A DNA stretch of 64,000 bases from an uncultured Ruminococcus sp. (GTDB lineage: Bacteria; Bacillota; Clostridia; Oscillospirales; Acutalibacteraceae). Below the pieces are notes generated by a model that was not told where the DNA came from, made no database searches, and saw only the letters and a list, made by a program, of their open reading frames with translations. How positions within the stretch are numbered: the first letter of the stretch is position 1; every line of letters starts with the position of its first letter. Positions 35,911-45,328 of the stretch are shown here, one piece after another. The stretch spans positions 1 through 64,000 of the forward strand of contig CACWOX010000012.1 in NCBI GenBank assembly GCA_902762615.1. The letters run 5' to 3'. The position numbers and the translations under genes are program-made.

Positions 35911-36996
35911 ATGCCTAACAGATTATATCAGACAGTTGTACATCAGATGAGAGATACCATTGACAGAACCATTGGTGTGGTCGATTCGTCGGGTACAATT
36001 CTCGCCTGCAGCGACCTCGGCAGAGTCGGCAAGACTACCAGCGATGTTCCCGTGGAGCAGATTGGTCAGGGCGAGAGCTTCGTGCATAACGGCTACAGCT
36101 ACCGCCCGTTTGGTTCGCAGCCAACCGCTGAGACAGCCGTTTTCGTCGAAGGCAATGACGAACAGGCTGCCAAGTACGCTGCTATTCTTGCCAACTCCCT
36201 CGTTATTATCAAGCAGTATTACGACGAGAAGTTTGACCGTAACAATTTCATCAAGAACCTCATTCTTGACAATATTCTCCCCGGCGATATTTACCTCAAG
36301 GCACGCGAGCTGCACTTCAATACCGATGTAAACCGCGTCTGCCTGTTGGTGCGCACGGTTTCCAAGCCCGATGTTGCTACATTCGACATTATCCAGAACC
36401 TCTTCCCCGATAAGAACAAGGATTTTGTCATTAGCATCAATGAGCGCGAAATTGCCATCATCAAAGAGACACATCAGGGCATTGATCTCAAAAATCTCGA
36501 GCAGTTGGCACGTTCTATCGTCGACACGCTTTCCAGCGAATTCTACACCCACTGCATTGTCGGTATCGGCACACAGGTTTCCGGCATCAAGGATCTCGGC
36601 GCTTCCTTCAAGGAGGCACAGATGGCTCTTGAAATCGGCAAGATTTTCGATACCGAAAAGACCATTGTTTCCTATGAGAATCTCGGCATAGCCAGATTGA
36701 TCTATCAGCTGCCCGATACCCTCTGCGAGATGTTCCTCAAGGAAGTCTTCAAGAAAGGCTCCATCGAGTCGCTCGATCAGGAGACTCTCTTTACCATTCA
36801 GAAGTTCTTTGAGAACAACCTGAACGTCTCCGAGACTTCCCGCAAGCTGTTCGTCCACAGAAATACGCTTGTCTACCGTCTGGAAAAGATCAAGAAGCTC
36901 ACAGGTCTTGACCTGCGCGAATTCGACCACGCCATCATCTTCAAGGTGGCTCTCATGGTCAAGAAGTACCTCACCAACAAGCCCGTGAAGTATTGA
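35911..36996 (+). CDS. CdaR-family transcriptional regulator
   Basis: 361 residues from an ATG with GTGAGGAG. The N-terminal 110 residues form a sugar-diacid-recognition-like sensor (TIGVVDSSGTILACSDLGRVG), a middle GGDEF-like domain is recognisable around residues 125-285, and the C-terminus is a PucR-type HTH (NVSETSRKLFVHRNTLVYRLEKIKKLTGLDLREF). CdaR proteins often control sugar uptake; the MsmX-type ATPase gene just upstream fits this. Its sensor ligand is not evident. Codon bias is strong. It is followed within 20 bases by an uncharacterised gene. Confidence 0.9.
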   Translation: MPNRLYQTVVHQMRDTIDRTIGVVDSSGTILACSDLGRVGKTTSDVPVEQIGQGESFVHNGYSYRPFGSQPTAETAVFVEGNDEQAAKYAAILANSLVIIKQYYDEKFDRNNFIKNLILDNILPGDIYLKARELHFNTDVNRVCLLVRTVSKPDVATFDIIQNLFPDKNKDFVISINEREIAIIKETHQGIDLKNLEQLARSIVDTLSSEFYTHCIVGIGTQVSGIKDLGASFKEAQMALEIGKIFDTEKTIVSYENLGIARLIYQLPDTLCEMFLKEVFKKGSIESLDQETLFTIQKFFENNLNVSETSRKLFVHRNTLVYRLEKIKKLTGLDLREFDHAIIFKVALMVKKYLTNKPVKY

Positions 36997-37015
36997 TGCT
37001 CTGAGGAATCACGCG

Positions 37016-37546
37016 ATGAAAAAGTCGAAGATTGTCAAAAGGCTTTCCGAAAGCATAACGCCGCACAGGATGTGCCGGGTATTTATGGACTATGACGGAG
37101 AGTGGTATATTAATTACTTTCCGCTGAAGGTCAACGAGAAGTTTTTTCTGGGTGCTGTCGAATTTGACTTCCAGCTTGACGGCTTCCGGATTTGTCCGGT
37201 CAGTATGATCAGTAAGGCGAAGATCCGCAAAGACAAGTGCCTTGAAATCGACGTCAGCGAGGGTGTTGTGGATCAGTTGTACACCCCTAAGGTCAATATT
37301 TCCGGCTGGAAACAGATATTCCGTTCACTCAAGGAAATGAACCGGTATATTACGGTGGGAGTCGAGGACTTTGATTATATCGGAGCAATTGTCGGCATAA
37401 AAAAACACAGTGTCATATTAAAAGTATTCGACGCCGATGGGGTGTGGCAGGACGAACCGGTGAAGATCCGCTTTAAGGATATTCAGATGGTTAGTTTTGC
37501 TTCGAGATATGTCGATGTGCTTTCCAAATATGTCCCTAAGCTCTGA
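37016..37546 (+). CDS. Protein of unknown function, partner of CdaR-type gene
   Basis: 176 residues with TGAGGAATC before the ATG, 19 bases after the regulator, so cotranscribed. The basic N-terminus is followed by a beta-rich region (MCRVFMDYDGEWYINYFPL) and a C-terminal half that looks like a small barrel (YIGAIVGIKKHSVILKVFD, PVKIRFKDIQMVSFASRYVDVLSKY). No signal or membrane segment. I do not recognise the family; the end resembles an Sm- or SH3-like fold by strand pattern only. Confidence 0.75.
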   Translation: MKKSKIVKRLSESITPHRMCRVFMDYDGEWYINYFPLKVNEKFFLGAVEFDFQLDGFRICPVSMISKAKIRKDKCLEIDVSEGVVDQLYTPKVNISGWKQIFRSLKEMNRYITVGVEDFDYIGAIVGIKKHSVILKVFDADGVWQDEPVKIRFKDIQMVSFASRYVDVLSKYVPKL

Positions 37547-37611
37547 ACTGTCATTTGTTTTAATTTAGATTTACACTTTTATTTTCATTATTTTTTTCCT
37601 TTCTTTTTGTG

Positions 37612-37667
37612 CAAAAGCCTTCCTCGTTTTGCCGTGATTTGCTGATCGGCAAGCGGGAAGGCTTTTG
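37612..37667. terminator. Terminator after the CdaR operon
   Basis: CAAAAGCCTTCC and GGAAGGCTTTTG pair and enclose a second small hairpin (GCCG/CGGC). A- and T-runs on both sides allow use by both converging operons. Confidence 0.75.
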
Positions 37668-37695
37668 TATTTGTATTCCTTTGTCGGATAGCTCA

Positions 37696-38331
37696 TCAGC
37701 CTCCGATAGCGGTGTTTCCGTCGATGTACAGCGTGTAGTCGTCGGACATATCCTCGACAAATCCGTAATAGAAGGGTACACGGTCGGGATATTCCACAGC
37801 GGTGAATTCGGTATTGCGGCTGTCTATCACTCCTGTGGGAACGTCCGAAATATTGCCCTCGGTGTTGTGCGAGATAATAACGAAGCAGTTGTCGGTTCCG
37901 GGGACGTACAGACGCTCTATAATGCAGTAATTCACGGTGGTGACCACCCGTCGGCGGTTGTAGGCGGTTTCCAGCTTCCACTTGCCGTCCTTGCCGAGGG
38001 GCAGGACATGCGTTGTAATCTTTTCGTCTCCGGTCGAGACTATCACAAAAGCGCAGTCGCCGCGCTCGTCTATCTCGAGGATTTCTCCTGTGTGGTTGTA
38101 GAGAAAAGCCTTTTCGGGGGTTGAAAATCCTGTAATCAAATTTTCCACAGGAATGAGGTGAAGCGCAACGACGGCTGCCGCGAATGTCGCTCCGGCGCCT
38201 ACCCAAGCCTTCTGACTGCCTGCCGCGGAGCGCATCATGTATTTTCGCTCTTCGTCCTTGTAGACAAGCATGACAAAGACAACGGCAGCTCCCGCCAGAG
38301 CAAGTACTATTCTGATAATGCTGTATAGCAT
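37696..38331 (-). CDS. Membrane protein of unknown function
   Basis: 211 residues. Two hydrophobic segments (residues 4-23 and 44-64) flank a short basic loop, followed by a beta-rich external domain of about 140 residues (KAFLYNHTGEILEIDERGDCAFVIVS, ERLYVPGTDNCFVIISHN). The GGGAGG ribosome binding site is held inside a long hairpin that also serves the upstream gene. No family recognised. Confidence 0.7.
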   Translation of the reverse strand: MLYSIIRIVLALAGAAVVFVMLVYKDEERKYMMRSAAGSQKAWVGAGATFAAAVVALHLIPVENLITGFSTPEKAFLYNHTGEILEIDERGDCAFVIVSTGDEKITTHVLPLGKDGKWKLETAYNRRRVVTTVNYCIIERLYVPGTDNCFVIISHNTEGNISDVPTGVIDSRNTEFTAVEYPDRVPFYYGFVEDMSDDYTLYIDGNTAIGG

Positions 38332-38340
38332 AAAACAAAC

Positions 38341-38397
38341 CTCCCGCCGTGGGGCAGAATCATTTTTTATGATATTATTCTACCACAACGGCGGGAG
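38341..38397 (-). terminator. Long hairpin: terminator overlapping a ribosome binding site
   Basis: Minus strand: CTCCCGCCGT pairs with ACGGCGGGAG and the stem continues (GGTAGAAT with ATTCTGCC, ATCAT with ATGAT) to a small A-rich loop, giving about 24 pairs. GTTTGTTTT follows. The outer arm contains GGGAGG, the ribosome binding site of the gene starting at 38331. It may end transcription of the DUF4349 gene and limit translation of the next. Confidence 0.65.
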
Positions 38398-38438
38398 CAA
38401 TTCAATATTCTAAGATGTAAAATCTGCCGATTGACGGC

Positions 38439-39575
38439 TTATTTGTCGGATTTTTCCCTTTCCTGCGGTGCTGCCGGAGCTGCGGGTGCGGCTTGCTGTG
38501 CAGGCGAGGGATTCTGCGCGGGTGCATTGGGCTGCATATTGCCCTGCATCGGCGGGTAGTAAACGGGCATGTAGTTAGGAGCGGTATTCTGCTTGTTTTG
38601 CTTATTAACCTTGAGCTTTTTGGGGTGCTTTTTGCGATAGCTGCGGATGATGAAGAACACAATTCCCGCAATCAGTAGAATGGGAGAGACTGCTATGATG
38701 ATGATGATGAGCCAAAGCAGCAGCGACCACAGGAAGTTGACCACGCTGAGGAATCCGTTCTTGACAAGGGTGAGGAAGTCGCTGAAGCTGAGGGAATCCC
38801 ACTCGAAATCGTCCTCCGCGCCGACATGCAGTTTGTCCTGTTGTGTGATGCTGAGATGTATGGTGGAAAGATCCACCTTGGCGTCATAGTATCTGAGCAT
38901 ACCTTCCATTGATTCGATTTCAGCGGTCAGATCGGTGATGTAACGTTGCACTTCAAGCGTTTCCTCTATGTTTTTGGCTTCCTTGAGCAGCTTGTAGTAC
39001 TGGTTAAGTGCTTCCTTTTTGGTTTCAAGGCGGAGCTTGATGTCGTAATACTCCTGTGTCACATCGTTGGTGGAAACCTCGGAGCTGGTCACTTTGTCAG
39101 TTTTTTCGGCAAGCTCTAAGAAATCACTGAGTTTATCGGGAGATATCTTTAGCTCGGCGTTGATATTGATGTAATCGTAATTGCCGTAGGTGTCGGAGGA
39201 TTTGCTGACGCTTATCTCACGACCGCCGTTTTGCTTTGCAAAGGCGGCGAGGGTATCGTAACACTTCTGAGCGTCAGTTGACTCTATTGTGAGGTCGGCT
39301 GTGCGGATGATCTTGTCCTCGTAGTCAGCGCTGGTGTTATCGCCAGACTTGCTATCACTGGCGGCTTGGGTATTTTCGGCTAATTCCGCGCTTTCCTCAT
39401 CAAAGCTGTCGTCGTTCCTTGCCACCGTATAATCCTCAGCGTAATTCCCGATGTAGTCCTCTGAGGACTTAGACCCGCCTGAGGCTGCGCAGGACGTCAT
39501 CAGCGCCATGATAACCATTGACGCGGCAATCAGCTTGATGAAATACTGCTTTTTGAGATGTGTGAATCGTAACAT
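38439..39575 (-). CDS. DUF4349 lipoprotein
   Basis: 378 residues. Signal peptide with lipobox MTSC near residue 29, then an acidic linker, then the DUF4349 domain (IIRTADLTIESTDAQKCYDTLAAFAKQNGG to YDAKVDLSTIHLSI) with a helical hairpin, and a C-terminal transmembrane segment (LLWLIIIIIAVSPILLIAGIVFF) followed by a Pro/Ala/Gln-rich tail. The family is common in Firmicutes and unassigned in function. It has AAAAGGAGTG before the ATG. Confidence 0.85.
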   Translation of the reverse strand: MLRFTHLKKQYFIKLIAASMVIMALMTSCAASGGSKSSEDYIGNYAEDYTVARNDDSFDEESAELAENTQAASDSKSGDNTSADYEDKIIRTADLTIESTDAQKCYDTLAAFAKQNGGREISVSKSSDTYGNYDYININAELKISPDKLSDFLELAEKTDKVTSSEVSTNDVTQEYYDIKLRLETKKEALNQYYKLLKEAKNIEETLEVQRYITDLTAEIESMEGMLRYYDAKVDLSTIHLSITQQDKLHVGAEDDFEWDSLSFSDFLTLVKNGFLSVVNFLWSLLLWLIIIIIAVSPILLIAGIVFFIIRSYRKKHPKKLKVNKQNKQNTAPNYMPVYYPPMQGNMQPNAPAQNPSPAQQAAPAAPAAPQEREKSDK

Positions 39576-39730
39576 TTTTTTGCACTCCTTTTATTTGTGA
39601 TAGATTAAACAATAAGCCTTATGATAAGCGATCCGGCATCGCTTCATTCATACTATATAACCTTTCGGGAAGGAAAAAGGTTGGCTGCGCGAAAAAAATT
39701 TTTCAATATAATTGCAATATAATTGCAATA

Positions 39731-39772
39731 AAGCCGACATAGCTGTTTTTTTGGGGGGGCTATGTCGGCTTT
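39731..39772 (-). terminator. Terminator of the 1009-residue protein gene
   Basis: AAGCCGACATAGC and GCTATGTCGGCTT pair around a loop that contains seven consecutive G and eight T (plus strand). A direct repeat ATAATTGCAAT lies next to it (39709-39731). Confidence 0.7.
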
Positions 39773-39788
39773 CATCTTTAAATAAAGG

Positions 39789-42700
39789 TCATTCCTCGAC
39801 GTAATTTCTTATACTGTTGATGTAATAGCTGCCGTCGGAATTAAGTGCCAGAACGTATTCCATGAATTTGTAGCACTCCGCCTCCGTGCTTTCAGAGGAT
39901 GTAAGGGACATCTCTTCCTGCTGCACATAGCCGACTACCAGGGATATGTAATCGCTCTTCTGGGCAATTTTTGTAATGACAGCCGATGGTCCGGTTATCC
40001 CGCTTCGGGTGATGTGGAAGGTGTTGTAAATGCTGTCGTAGTAATAAAGGGCGCTGCCGTCGTTCTCACTCAGAACGTTCATGTTTAATTTTACGTTTTT
40101 GCCGAACAGCTCCTTTGCAGCCTTTTCCACATTTTCCGCGGGAAGCACTATCTTGTTGGTGGCGTCGGAAACGTGCTCGTAGCCCTCAGTTTCGTCAAGC
40201 TCACGCAATGCCTGCCATATAGAGCATGTAAGCAGCATTTTGTTGTCGGCTTTTTCCACTGACTCAAAGGGCATAGGATCGTTGACAACCACAGGAGAGA
40301 TAAATTCGGTGTATTCCGTCTTCTTTTCGCTCGTGCTGCCGAGACTGTTAAATCCTGACACGACGGTCTTGACCGCACTGAAAAGTATCATTAAGGCGAA
40401 TAATAATGCTACCGCACCGATAAATGCGGATATTCTGCGGCGGGTGCGCTTGTTGCGTGATGCCATATCGTCACCGTCCTCATCTTCGTCGAGCCATTGC
40501 TCCTGAAATTCGGCGTCGTCAATGTCCGTCGGGAACACAATGGGTCCTTCGGGCAGTTTGAATACCGCCGTGGGATTTTCTGATGATTCTTTGGAATGTA
40601 AAAACAGGGTGTCGTCCTGAACCTCGCTCGCCTGTTTGTCTATAATGGCTGGATTCTCATCGACAATCAGCACCGATTCAAAGAGATTTTCGTCAGGCTG
40701 GCGGGTCTTTTCACGCGGCTGATACTCTCTGATTTTTTCTTCATCGGCCGCCATGACCTCGGGAGTGACCGAAATATCGTCTATGCTTACATTGAATACC
40801 TCGGCTGCAGACGGCTGCTCCTCTTCGGGTACAATATCCTCGCTCTCCAGGCGGAACATCTCGGCAACCTCGGCAGCCTCAGCCAGTTTTTCGATCTTGT
40901 CCTCTACATCTATGCCGGATTCGGAAGCCGATTCGTCCTCGACTTTGCTGTCGGGACTTGACAGCCTTTCCTCGGCGAAGATCTCGTCCTCAAGATCAGC
41001 GATAATGACTTCAACCTCGGGCTCCTCGACTTTTTCCTCGACAAAGACATGAACCGGAGCAGTCTGAACGGCAGGAGCTTCAGCCGGTTCTTCAGCAGGT
41101 TCGGGGAGTTCTTTTGTCTCGGGAGCTTCAGGAATATTTTCCTCAGCTGCCGTATCGACGGGTTCTTCTTCTTTTGGTTCCTCAACCGTCTCTTCGACAG
41201 CCTCCTCTTTTTCCAGCTCCGCCGAGTCGATGATTATTTCGGGAACAAATTCCTCCGCACGCTCTTCCACCTCATCAAAGGCGGGAACAGGCGTTTCAGA
41301 CGGAATTTCCTTCTGCTGAGGCTCAGTGCTTTGCAGGAATTGATTGAGATCCACCGTCTCAATGTTTTCAAGCTCGGGTGGCTCCTGCTGCTCTTCCTCG
41401 GCTTGCTGTTCGGCTTCGAGATACGACAGCATAAGCCGTCTTGAGAGGATAGAATCACTGTTGTCCTCTTCGGATTCTTGGGATTCGTCGTCATTCTGCG
41501 GTTCTTCAGAGACACGGGAAGGAATGACCTCGTTCCAGCTGTCGTCCGTGGCAGAGTCAAACGAGAAAGGTGCATCCATAGCAATTTCTGCCCCTGCTTT
41601 GATGGCTTCGGCTTTATGTATGCTTTCACGCTTCTGCTGCTCTACGGCGGCAAGAATTTCCTCTATGGAAACGGTGTTTACCACGCCGGGAATGTCGTTC
41701 AGCGTTTCCTCAATTGTATCGAGGACCGGTGTATCGTCTGAATGCTCCTGCATTTCGGGAAGTACGTCGAAAGAATGATCTGACGGTGCCTCCTCCGACT
41801 TGAATTCCGCGGCAAGCTGTGCCGCCTTGGTATCCGCTACAACTTCCGGCTCGGCGGCTTTTGCCTCGGCAGCCTTGGTCTCGGCGGCTTCACGCTCGTT
41901 TTCACGGGTGATTTTGTCGTATGGAAGAAGGTCGTCGTCCCCCAGCATCACCGGCTTGACGACCATTGGCGCGTCGGCGGGAGTCTCGTCGGTGAAGTCA
42001 ATGCGCTTTTTGGGCTGCTTGGTTTTTTTGGCGGCAAATTTGGTGTTTTCCCTTGACTTGGGAGGAAATGCCGCATCATAGAATTCTTCCCAGTTTACCC
42101 CGTTTTCCACGTTGTTCTGGGCTTCCTTCTGCGTCTTGGGCATAATTTCCATCGCGTCGGACATGGACGAAATGTCATCTATCATCTGCTCCGACACAGA
42201 ATGTGCCGCCACGCCCATAGCGATTTTGTCCACCGCTGCGCGTTTGGCTTCGATCTTTGCCGCTCTTTCACGGGCGACCTCATCCTTGTTTCGATGATTC
42301 TTTCTGCGATGGCTGCTGCCGTTTCGGGAGGTTGTCTGCTGCCCCTGCTGTGAAGGCTCGCTGCCGTCGCTTGATGCGGGCGAATCGTCTTCTTTCGGAG
42401 CAGAGGTGGTCTGTGCCTGTTCCTGCGCCTGCGCCTCAAGCTGCTGGCGGGTGAGATTGTTGGAAACAGCCCATTTCGGCGCCGGCATTGTGACCGTCGG
42501 CGGAACAAATCCCTGCTGACGGGAGGGCTGCTGCTGAACCGGCTGCTCCGCGGCGGATGGAGCCGGACCCCATGCCGCCTCAGCCATTGCGGCATTCATG
42601 GCGGCGATGCGTTCTTCCTCCGCAGCCTTGGCACGTGCCGAAGTCGTGTCGCTGATCGGGCGCTTTTTTGCTTCGGGGTGGTAATTGCCGTCCGCCGAGT

Positions 42701-42818
42701 AGCCGGTGTATGGATTGGGACGGTTGCTGTATTCCTCACTGTAGCGCTTTACAGGCTTTTTGTTCCTTTTGCGGCGGGGCTGATTATTGCTGTTGTGATG
42801 ATTGCTTGTGTTTGCCAC
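39789..42818 (-). CDS. Large acidic membrane protein of unknown function
   Basis: 1009 residues from a GTG start with GGGGGG upstream. Residues 1-45 are basic and Asn-rich; residues 50-780 are very rich in Glu, Ala, Pro and Asp with few hydrophobic clusters, likely disordered and cytoplasmic; a transmembrane segment lies near 793-815 (ISAFIGAVALLFALMILF) after a basic KRTRRR patch; the last 190 residues form a compact external domain (KELFGKNVKLNMNVL, IAQKSDYISLVVGYVQ). I do not recognise it. It follows proBA by 19 bases and so may share their transcript. Confidence 0.8.
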   Translation of the reverse strand: MANTSNHHNSNNQPRRKRNKKPVKRYSEEYSNRPNPYTGYSADGNYHPEAKKRPISDTTSARAKAAEEERIAAMNAAMAEAAWGPAPSAAEQPVQQQPSRQQGFVPPTVTMPAPKWAVSNNLTRQQLEAQAQEQAQTTSAPKEDDSPASSDGSEPSQQGQQTTSRNGSSHRRKNHRNKDEVARERAAKIEAKRAAVDKIAMGVAAHSVSEQMIDDISSMSDAMEIMPKTQKEAQNNVENGVNWEEFYDAAFPPKSRENTKFAAKKTKQPKKRIDFTDETPADAPMVVKPVMLGDDDLLPYDKITRENEREAAETKAAEAKAAEPEVVADTKAAQLAAEFKSEEAPSDHSFDVLPEMQEHSDDTPVLDTIEETLNDIPGVVNTVSIEEILAAVEQQKRESIHKAEAIKAGAEIAMDAPFSFDSATDDSWNEVIPSRVSEEPQNDDESQESEEDNSDSILSRRLMLSYLEAEQQAEEEQQEPPELENIETVDLNQFLQSTEPQQKEIPSETPVPAFDEVEERAEEFVPEIIIDSAELEKEEAVEETVEEPKEEEPVDTAAEENIPEAPETKELPEPAEEPAEAPAVQTAPVHVFVEEKVEEPEVEVIIADLEDEIFAEERLSSPDSKVEDESASESGIDVEDKIEKLAEAAEVAEMFRLESEDIVPEEEQPSAAEVFNVSIDDISVTPEVMAADEEKIREYQPREKTRQPDENLFESVLIVDENPAIIDKQASEVQDDTLFLHSKESSENPTAVFKLPEGPIVFPTDIDDAEFQEQWLDEDEDGDDMASRNKRTRRRISAFIGAVALLFALMILFSAVKTVVSGFNSLGSTSEKKTEYTEFISPVVVNDPMPFESVEKADNKMLLTCSIWQALRELDETEGYEHVSDATNKIVLPAENVEKAAKELFGKNVKLNMNVLSENDGSALYYYDSIYNTFHITRSGITGPSAVITKIAQKSDYISLVVGYVQQEEMSLTSSESTEAECYKFMEYVLALNSDGSYYINSIRNYVEE

Positions 42819-42837
42819 TGAGAGTCGTTCCCCCCTG

Positions 42838-44082
42838 TTATCTGATCTGCCCGTCTCCCTGAATGATGAATTTGGAGCTGGTGAGCTGTCGTATTCCCAT
42901 AGGCCCGCGGGCGTGGAGCTTCTGCGTGGAGATGCCTATTTCGGCGCCCAGCCCGAATTCACCGCCGTCGGTGAAGCGGGTGGAGCAGTTGACATATACC
43001 GCCGCGCTGTCCACCGCCGATGTAAATAATTCAGCGCTGAAATAATCGGAGGTCACTATGCATTCGCTGTGTCCGGTGGAATACTTAGCAATATGTTCAA
43101 TAGCCTGTTCGAGTGAATCAACCACACGGCAAGCCAGAATGTAGTCTGAAAATTCGGTCGCGTAATCCTCATCGGTTGCCGGAACCACGCTGTCGCCCAG
43201 AATAGCGCGTGTCCTGTCGCAGCCGCGAAGCTCGACATTTTTTTCGTCCAACCGAGCCTTGATGACCGGAAGCGCCTCCTGCGCGATGTCCCTGTGAATC
43301 AGAATTGTCTCGATAGCGTTGCACACGCTGGGACGTGAGGTCTTTGCGTTGAAGATGATATTGGCTGCCATTGGGATATCGGCTGACTTGTCAACATACA
43401 CATGGCAATTGCCGACGCCTGTTTCGATGACCGGAACGGTGGAATTCTTCACCACCGCCCTGATCAAACCCGCACCGCCTCTTGGAATGAGCACGTCGAG
43501 ATATTTGCTCATGCGCATCATCTGATTGGCGCTTTCGCGGGAGGTATCGGAGACGAGCTGTATGCAGTCGGCGGGAAGTCCTGCCGAAGCGACCGCCTCG
43601 CGCAGAATCTTCGCTATCGCCATGTTGGAATGGATGGCTTCCTTGCCGCCGCGAAGTATGCAGGCGTTGCCTGATTTCAGACAAAGCGCAGCCGCGTCGG
43701 AGGTGACATTCGGACGGGCTTCAAATATAATACCAACCACACCGAGCGGAACGCGTACACGCTGAATCTTCATTCCGTTTGGGCGGACGCTGCCTTCTAT
43801 GATCTCGCCAATCGGGTCGGCAAGAGCTGCCACCTGACGGATTCCGTCAGCCATGCCGGCAATGCGCTCGGGCGTGAGACGGAGACGGTCGAGCAGGCTG
43901 TCCCTCATGCCGTTTTGCTTTCCGTTGTCAAGGTCGGCTTCATTGGCGGAGATAATGCTGGCGGCATTGACTTCCAGCGCCGCTGCCATCGCCTCCAGCG
44001 CCTTGTTTTTGCTATTGGTGCTTGCCATGCCGAGAACTCTCGCGGCGGATTTGGCTGCAATGCCCATTTTTTCGGTGTCCAT
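42838..44082 (-). CDS. proA: Gamma-glutamyl phosphate reductase
   Basis: 414 residues, full length. It has the aldehyde-dehydrogenase fold with catalytic Cys in [15 protein letters not shown] and the [10 protein letters not shown] and [24 protein letters not shown] type C-terminal segments (here [12 protein letters not shown]). It reduces gamma-glutamyl phosphate to the semialdehyde, the second step of proline synthesis. AAAGGAGCG precedes the ATG. It follows proB by 48 bases. Confidence 0.97.
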   Translation of the reverse strand: [414 protein letters not shown]

Positions 44083-44130
44083 ATATTTCGCTCCTTTGCA
44101 TGCGAATGTGAGTATAGGAATAGGGGATAT

Positions 44131-44961
44131 TTAATCTCCTTTTTTTGGTGGAACAAAGTGTGTGCCGACCACCTTGCCGTCGGTCAGGGCGTAGAGGTTG
44201 TTTGCGTCGCTGCTGACGATGTAGGTGTCAATTCCGGCAGCGCACGCGTATTCCGCCGCCTGAATTTTGGTCACCATGCCGCCGGTGCCGCGTTTGGAGC
44301 CGGAGCCGCCTGCCATGTCCTTGAGAGCATCGGTGATTTCCAGCACCACGGGAATCTGCACGGCGGAATCGTCCTCGCGGGGGTTGCGGTTGTAAAGTCC
44401 GTCGATGTCGGTGATAAGCACCAATGCCTGCGCACCGACCAGATCCGCAACGATAGCCGAAAGGTTGTCATTGTCGCCGATGTTGCTGCCCGTCAGCTCG
44501 TCGATGGCGACCGTGTCGTTTTCGTTTACTATGGGAATGATCGACATGTCCAGCAGAGCGGACATGCAGTCAATGACGTTTTGCCTGTGGTGCTCGTTTT
44601 CCACATCGTATCGGGTGAGAAGCACCTGCGCGGTTTTCATGCCGTACTCGGCAAATATCTTGTCATAGAGGAACATCAGCTCGCACTGACCCACAGCAGC
44701 CATTGCCTGTCTGCCCGCCGTGTCGGTGGGACGCTGCTCCAGACCCATTTTGCCAACGCCTACGCCGAGTGCGCCGGACGTGACCAGCACGATTTCCCTG
44801 CCGCTGTTGCTGAGGTCGCTGATCACGCGGCAAAGGTGGTCAATGCTGCGGATGTTAGGCTTGCCGTTTTCATATGTAAGGGTGGAAGTTCCCACCTTGA
44901 TGACGATGCGCTTCGCGTTTTGTATATTTGCCAAAGAAATGTCACTCTCCGCGTGGTTCAA
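44131..44961 (-). CDS. proB: Glutamate 5-kinase (short form without PUA domain)
   Basis: 276 residues. RIVIKVGTSTLTYENG is the ATP-site start, VTSGALGVGVG and NENDTV.. the active-site segments, GTGGMVTKIQAA the allosteric/substrate loop. It phosphorylates glutamate in the first step of proline synthesis. Long enzymes carry a C-terminal PUA domain (about 360 residues in total); this one ends without it, as in several Firmicutes. Its promoter is clear, and proA follows, so regulation by proline feedback is expected but not visible. Confidence 0.95.
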   Translation of the reverse strand: MNHAESDISLANIQNAKRIVIKVGTSTLTYENGKPNIRSIDHLCRVISDLSNSGREIVLVTSGALGVGVGKMGLEQRPTDTAGRQAMAAVGQCELMFLYDKIFAEYGMKTAQVLLTRYDVENEHHRQNVIDCMSALLDMSIIPIVNENDTVAIDELTGSNIGDNDNLSAIVADLVGAQALVLITDIDGLYNRNPREDDSAVQIPVVLEITDALKDMAGGSGSKRGTGGMVTKIQAAEYACAAGIDTYIVSSDANNLYALTDGKVVGTHFVPPKKGD

Positions 44962-44983
44962 TTGATAATTTGCTTATTAAAAC

Positions 44984-45012
44984 ATTATAACAAAAAGGGG
45001 CAATAAATTCAA
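44984..45012 (-). promoter_or_regulatory. Promoter of proBA
   Basis: TTGAAT and TATAAT on the minus strand with a 17-base spacer, about 23 bases before the proB start. Confidence 0.75.
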
Positions 45013-45328
45013 TCGCTAAATGTGCCTAAATTTGCTTGATAATACCTGCTAATTCACAACATATTGAATTGAATTATTTTTACATGCCGTACTCTTTTTT
45101 ATCCTTGCAGTGCGGAACACAGCGGGATATTCTTATAGGATTTTATTATATCATATTTATCGGAAAAAAGCTCATATATTACAGAACTGTTATCTTTTGT
45201 TAACAATTTATGAAAACAGGCAATTTGTATTTACAAAAGTTTATATTTTAGTCAGATATCACATGTAATTATTTAACAAATATTGTTTATTATAAAAATA
45301 CTTTGTTAAGCAGGGGGGACATGACAAG
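45013..45328. other. A/T-rich intergenic region upstream of the LRR gene
   Basis: About 315 bases with no supportable gene. It is rich in A/T, with several TTAACA/TTTACA and TATAAA-like words but no pair at good spacing that I would call with confidence. The LRR gene's ribosome binding site AGGGGGG is at its end. Confidence 0.4.

Noticed and set aside
34492-36930. Long minus-strand frames opposite the ABC ATPase and CdaR genes
   Set aside because: Shadow frames of two highly biased, clearly identified genes on the other strand.
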